From the NCBI GenBank assembly GCA_002405995.1, contig DHMW01000001.1, positions 1 to 8,599 of the forward strand: a DNA stretch of 8,599 nt, read 5' to 3'. Position numbers and translations under genes: made by a program. Source of the DNA: Oscillospiraceae bacterium UBA4632 (GTDB lineage: Bacteria > Bacillota > Clostridia > Oscillospirales > Oscillospiraceae). Positions 6,501 to 8,599 of the stretch are shown here, in pieces. A model generated the notes under the pieces. The model saw only the letters and a program-made list of their open reading frames with translations. It was not told the origin of the DNA and searched no databases. Numbering within the stretch: position 1 is the stretch's first letter; each line of letters opens with the position of its first letter.

Positions 6501-7320
6501 CTGCGATACCACGGAACACTCCTATGCGTTCGCTGCGGACGAACACGGTCAGAAAACGCTTGAAGATATCGTGATCGTCAACAGCTATGACTACTATGTC
6601 CCCTTCATCCCCGTCAACCCCACGCCCAGCAAGCCCGCGCTGAACACGGACGATCACTACGCCTACATTGTCGGCTATCCTGACGGCACGGTGCGCCCGA
6701 ACGGCAGCATCACCCGCGCCGAGGCGGCGACCATCTTCTTCCGCCTGCTGACCGACGCGGCCCGCAGCCAGTACTGGTCCACCACGAACGCCTACAGCGA
6801 CGTGGCGGCGGGCAGCTGGTACAATAACGCGGTCTCCACCATGAGCAGCGCCGGCATCGTCAACGGCTATCCCGACGGCACGTTCCGTCCCGACGCCCCC
6901 ATCACCCGCGCGGAGATGGCGAAGATGATCTCGCTCTTTGCCAAGCTTGACAAGACCGAGGACCGCTTCACCGACATTGCCGGCCACTGGGCCGAGGCGT
7001 ATATCAAGCTCGCGGCGGGCAACGGCTGGATCGAGGGCTACCCCGACGGCAGCTTCCGCCCCCAGCAGAGCATCACGCGCGCCGAGACGGTGACGATGAT
7101 CAACCGCGTGCTCGAGCGCGTGCCCTCCACGATCAGCCATCTGCTGCCCTACAGCGTGATGCAGACCTATCCGGACTGCGTTGCGAGCGACTGGTACTAC
7201 ATCGCCATCCAGGAGGCGACGAACAGCCACACCTATGAGCGCGCCGCGACGGAAAAGAACGGCGACGAGCAGTGGATCGCCCTGCGCGCGAACCGCGACT
7301 GGACGGAACTGGAGCGTTGA
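3514..7320 (+). CDS. Large secreted VWA-domain protein anchored by three SLH repeats
   Basis: This 1268-residue cell-surface protein is probably an adhesin-like or S-layer-associated protein. Order: signal peptide (1-26, KKR then a Leu/Ala core, cleavage near SALA|AA); VWA domain (about 80-385) with MIDAS residues D86-x-S88-x-S90, T259 and D286; a beta-rich cap (388-520); two related modules sharing an SK-x-YDG motif (about 527-638 and 640-722), similar to MBG/YDG-type repeats; a beta module (727-810) resembling Listeria-type B repeats; a MucBP-like module (819-884); a pilin/Cna-B-like region (887-1026) ending VNSYD; a Pro-rich linker; three SLH repeats (1044-1200); and a conserved-looking tail. 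SLH repeats bind pyruvylated wall polymers; no LPxTG is present. A long insert (about 91-178) with C130, C133 and C140 splits the MIDAS loop from the next helix. The true start is this ATG, where AAGGAG and the signal peptide begin. The ligand is unknown; module names are from pattern recognition. Confidence 0.9.
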   Translation: MKKRILAALLTLVMALSLLPVSALAAAGDPATDGGAAATEDKLHFEKKATLDSQTGEITVRMEAWATGEVTTSTSTEVLDIALVLDVSGSMKEDFIQEESKFVPVYESGLNKEETYYVKPALFYHEVSYCDECGTWTRGCVRVLGIHIPRILKYTPKTSENDKRRTQFYEYQYTPGQSKIDALKGAVNSFIDDVAKKSPNSQIAIVKFAGDKSDSVGNDTYGSYGYNCTQIVKPLTKVNTNGVTALKDAVSALNYGGATAADYGMEKAQAALSNASHKKVVVLFTDGEPNHQNGFDYSVAAATINTAKEMKTDTTIYTIGVFKEQDGNVDKYMSSTSSNYPNASATTSDEKPYWSVTEGGSDLGNYYKKVNNADDLLKAFETISSEVTPGTALGNTAVLTDVIAPNCSLVAPEGTNGITAYTVDKTAEGWSESRTDLTSGVTVNDGTVQVTGFDYSANCVTDKLKPNTSADYGKKLVVEFKVQNNNYGGTQPTNDGAAIKDASGSTVKSVDNPTVPAPVKLPRQTADYTVSKVYDGEGYDIKANIADLVTGLVSVNGTNNKYIDLAYEIKDSTGAVVGTYTISAGRTTGTWADGTGDIKTAANVGDYTYTVTVTGTDKSDANNFGTKNYTAKFSITACPLEITANSASKSYDGQKLTASGYTLTDNTSLATGDTIESVTVSGEVGPDAGSGTSTASNAVIKRGDTDVTTNYAITYKSGTLTITDSSSTATVTFKIVGGTWNDGGTDDKTAQVTLTNGAGTLAGVTIPAGEADNDHEGEGVWKDASGNEVALSTATTITGNTVYTLTFKFKEIVPPAEKHTLTINYVGPVGDNEFSAPAARTEQLAEGETYNVTSPEVSGYTPDTPTVSGTMGAENVTVTVTYTKNTAPDTILGVLNKYVWKQFDSTYGYSTSATFTVDVTVYQQTVLVNSSGAAQQPAVQAIPQNSRVIYTGTGTVTLSTGSKAQFQFKGEDVSLVPYGDYMIVLREQDANLAYVTCDTTEHSYAFAADEHGQKTLEDIVIVNSYDYYVPFIPVNPTPSKPALNTDDHYAYIVGYPDGTVRPNGSITRAEAATIFFRLLTDAARSQYWSTTNAYSDVAAGSWYNNAVSTMSSAGIVNGYPDGTFRPDAPITRAEMAKMISLFAKLDKTEDRFTDIAGHWAEAYIKLAAGNGWIEGYPDGSFRPQQSITRAETVTMINRVLERVPSTISHLLPYSVMQTYPDCVASDWYYIAIQEATNSHTYERAATEKNGDEQWIALRANRDWTELER
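6643..7113 (+). repeat. Three tandem SLH repeats of the surface protein
   Basis: Each repeat carries a GYPDG-[TS]-[VF]-RP turn followed by ITRAE: GYPDGTVRP, GYPDGTFRP and GYPDGSFRP. They cover protein residues about 1044-1082, 1093-1144 and 1152-1200. The ITRAE motif corresponds to the wall-polymer-binding TRAE motif of SLH domains, present in all three, so anchoring should be functional. The DNA here is more GC-rich than in the central modules. Confidence 0.9.
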
Positions 7321-7360
7321 GTGCAAGCCTGTCCGCGCGGACGGCAGCACCCGTGAAAGG

Positions 7361-7390
7361 GAAGCGGAGCTTAGGCTCCGCTTCTTTTTT
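7361..7390 (+). terminator. Strong intrinsic terminator of the surface protein gene
   Basis: A perfect ten-pair stem (GAAGCGGAGC at 7361-7370, GCTCCGCTTC at 7375-7384) with a TTAG loop is followed by six T residues. It lies 40 bases after the TGA and should end most transcripts before the deacetylase gene. Confidence 0.9.
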
Positions 7391-7439
7391 GCGCCCGCGC
7401 GGCATATCCTTTAGAAAAAAACATGGGAGGCTGTTGCGG

Positions 7440-8042
7440 ATGGTTTTGCATTGGGCGCACAAAGGAAAGCAGGGCGGGGGCGCGCGGCCGCGGTTTCTGG
7501 TGCTGCGCCGCAAGTGGCTGACGCTTGCGGCGGCGGGGCTTGCGGCGGCGGCGATCTTCGCCGCTGCCAACTATCCCGCGGCGGTCAGCGCGTCGGCGGC
7601 GGCGCGGCAGCTGCCGATCTACTGCGTCCAGCGCGACCAGAAGGTCTGCTCGATCTCGTTCGACGCGGCGTGGGGCGCGGACAACACGCAGAAGATCCTC
7701 GACGTGCTGGGCGAGTACGGCGTGACGTGCACGTTTTTCGTCGTAGGCAACTGGGCGGACCAGTACCCCGAGCAGGCGAAGGCGATCGTGGAGAGCGGCA
7801 ACGAGCTGGAGAACCATTCCAACGCGCACGACCACTACAATTCGCTCACCGCCGACCAGATCATCGCCGACGTGAACGCCTGCAGCGACAAGATCGAGGC
7901 GCTGGCGGGCGCGCGGCCGACGCTGATCCGCTGCCCCTACGGCGAGTATGACGACCATGTGATCTCGGCGATCCGCTCGATGGGCATGGAGCCGATCCAG
8001 TGGGACGTGGAAGCACCGGCAGCGGTTGGCGCGCCCTTTTAA
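7440..8042 (+). CDS. Membrane-anchored polysaccharide deacetylase (PdaB-like), C-terminally truncated
   Basis: The 200-residue product has a basic N-terminus, one membrane segment (about 26-44), and a NodB-type deacetylase domain facing outward, like PdaB proteins that act on peptidoglycan-like polymers, often during sporulation. Visible motifs: SFDAAWG (catalytic Asp75); HSNAH (metal ligands H126 and H130); RCPYG (164-168). The match continues to IQWDV (186-190), then stops abruptly: the expected DW motif and the final strand with the catalytic His (usually in a LFHNG-like motif) are missing, replaced by a short Ala/Pro tail and TAA. About 60 residues are lost compared with family members, so activity is doubtful and it may be a pseudogene. 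The ATG at 7440 has GGGAGG nine bases upstream; an upstream in-frame ATG lies inside the preceding gene. Only 50 bases separate it from the upstream terminator, with no clear promoter. Confidence 0.8.
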   Translation: MVLHWAHKGKQGGGARPRFLVLRRKWLTLAAAGLAAAAIFAAANYPAAVSASAAARQLPIYCVQRDQKVCSISFDAAWGADNTQKILDVLGEYGVTCTFFVVGNWADQYPEQAKAIVESGNELENHSNAHDHYNSLTADQIIADVNACSDKIEALAGARPTLIRCPYGEYDDHVISAIRSMGMEPIQWDVEAPAAVGAPF

Positions 8043-8058
8043 GGCGCCGGGAATGCGG

Positions 8059-8093
8059 AAAAGGGAGAGGGACGCCGTCCCTCTCCCTTTTTT
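8059..8093. terminator. Bidirectional terminator between converging genes
   Basis: Perfect 15-base arms (8059-8073 and 8077-8091) with a three-base loop form a stem with a GGGAGAGGGAC core. T6 ends the plus-strand side (8088-8093) and TTTT ends the minus-strand side. It serves the deacetylase gene on the plus strand and the converging gene on the minus strand. Confidence 0.9.
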
Positions 8094-8113
8094 CGTTTTG
8101 TTTGCCTGCGCGG

Positions 8114-8599
8114 TCAGTGCAGGCTCAGATAATATGCCTTTTTCGCGGCCTTTTCCTCCAGATACGCGGCGTGGATCTCGTCGGCGAGCGAGGTGTCCTC
8201 GCCCAGCTGCGTGAGCAGGGAGCGGACGCTGTCCTCCGCCGCCTTCATCCTCGCGTCGCACTCCTTCTCCTTTTCCAGCGCGGCGGAAAGATACTTCATG
8301 CCGATGCTGTACTTGTTCGCCGTCGTCTGTTCAGACTCCGGCAGGGCGGTGAATTCATCGATGGCGGCCTGGTTCGCCTGCGCCAGCCAGTCGGTGTACT
8401 CTGCCTCCATCACGTAGATCTCGGCGATCTGGCGGGCGAGCTGGCCGCGCAGCGCCGCCTCGCCGTCCTCCTGCTCCTGCGGCTCCGGCGCGGGGGAGGG
8501 GGCGGCGGTTTCGCCTGCGGCGGACTCGTCTGCGGCGGGCTGCGCGCCGTCCGTGATGCGGTCGATCAGCTCCTCGCGCGATACCTCGCTGCCGCGCAG
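8114..8599 (-). CDS. Conserved helical protein of unknown function (N-terminus outside window)
   Basis: The frame stays open from the right edge to TGA at 8114, so 161 C-terminal residues are visible and the start lies outside. An internal GTG-ATG near 8413 is not the start, because coding character continues upstream of it. The visible part has an initial SREELIDRI helix, an acidic Pro/Ala/Glu-rich linker (about residues 18-48), and then a long, charged, helical region that is possibly coiled coil (from about LARQIAEIY to the end). It ends KAAKKAYYLSLH. I recognise the type (an unstructured linker, then a helical domain with an ALPESEQT-like loop) from memory of Oscillospirales hypothetical proteins, but no function is known to me. 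Whether a membrane segment precedes it cannot be seen. Confidence 0.75.
   Translation of the reverse strand: MRGSEVSREELIDRITDGAQPAADESAAGETAAPSPAPEPQEQEDGEAALRGQLARQIAEIYVMEAEYTDWLAQANQAAIDEFTALPESEQTTANKYSIGMKYLSAALEKEKECDARMKAAEDSVRSLLTQLGEDTSLADEIHAAYLEEKAAKKAYYLSLH

Noticed and set aside
3967..7350. A very long open frame on the minus strand, opposite almost the whole surface protein gene (1127 codons).
   Set aside because: It is antisense to a gene with a clear signal peptide, VWA and SLH domains. Its product is Arg/Val/Gly-rich with no recognisable domain, as expected from codon bias in GC-rich DNA.
1..8599. Defence island, CRISPR, insertion sequence, phage or toxin-antitoxin system.
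   Set aside because: No direct-repeat array, transposase, integrase or toxin-antitoxin pair was seen; every sizeable stretch is explained by the genes and control elements listed.

Overview
The window looks like a chromosomal segment from a GC-rich, anaerobic, Gram-positive-type gut clostridium, most likely in the Oscillospirales. This is inferred from an [FeFe]-hydrogenase operon, a two-OB-fold SSB-like protein, a large SLH-anchored VWA surface protein and a spore-type (PdaB-like) polysaccharide deacetylase. No phage, transposon, CRISPR, tRNA or rRNA is visible.

Layout. The left 3.2 kb is read on the minus strand. From the middle outwards it holds an SSB-like gene (2603-3229), a GH1-family glycosidase-like gene with its own near-consensus promoter (1286-2530), a terminator, and the head of a hydrogenase operon. 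That operon starts with a NuoF/HndC-like gene lacking the FMN/NADH domain (304-1095). It overlaps by 8 bases the start of a protein with the [2Fe-2S] and His-Cys cluster domains of an [FeFe] hydrogenase, which runs off the left edge (1-311). From about 3.35 kb the plus strand carries a promoter, a leader of about 130 bases, and a 1268-residue secreted protein (3514-7320): signal peptide, VWA domain with an unusual insert, several beta-sandwich modules and three SLH repeats. A strong terminator and a truncated membrane-anchored polysaccharide deacetylase (7440-8042) follow. A bidirectional terminator separates this from the 3' part of a converging minus-strand gene of unknown function (8114-8599).

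How the genes relate. The two hydrogenase genes form one translationally coupled operon handling electrons for H2 metabolism. The SLH protein and the deacetylase both act at the cell envelope, but a terminator separates them and they need not be co-regulated. The SSB-like and GH1 genes are neighbours without an obvious functional link.

Points most worth following up: (1) the GH1 protein has lost its catalytic nucleophile and other active-site residues while its fold motifs and expression signals remain; (2) the hydrogenase operon opens with a NuoF that lacks its NADH-binding half yet has its own promoter, operator-like repeats and a leader hairpin; (3) the deacetylase loses its last catalytic motifs at an abrupt junction; (4) the VWA metal-site loop carries a long, AT-richer, Cys-containing insert. 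I found no convincing complete new multi-gene system.
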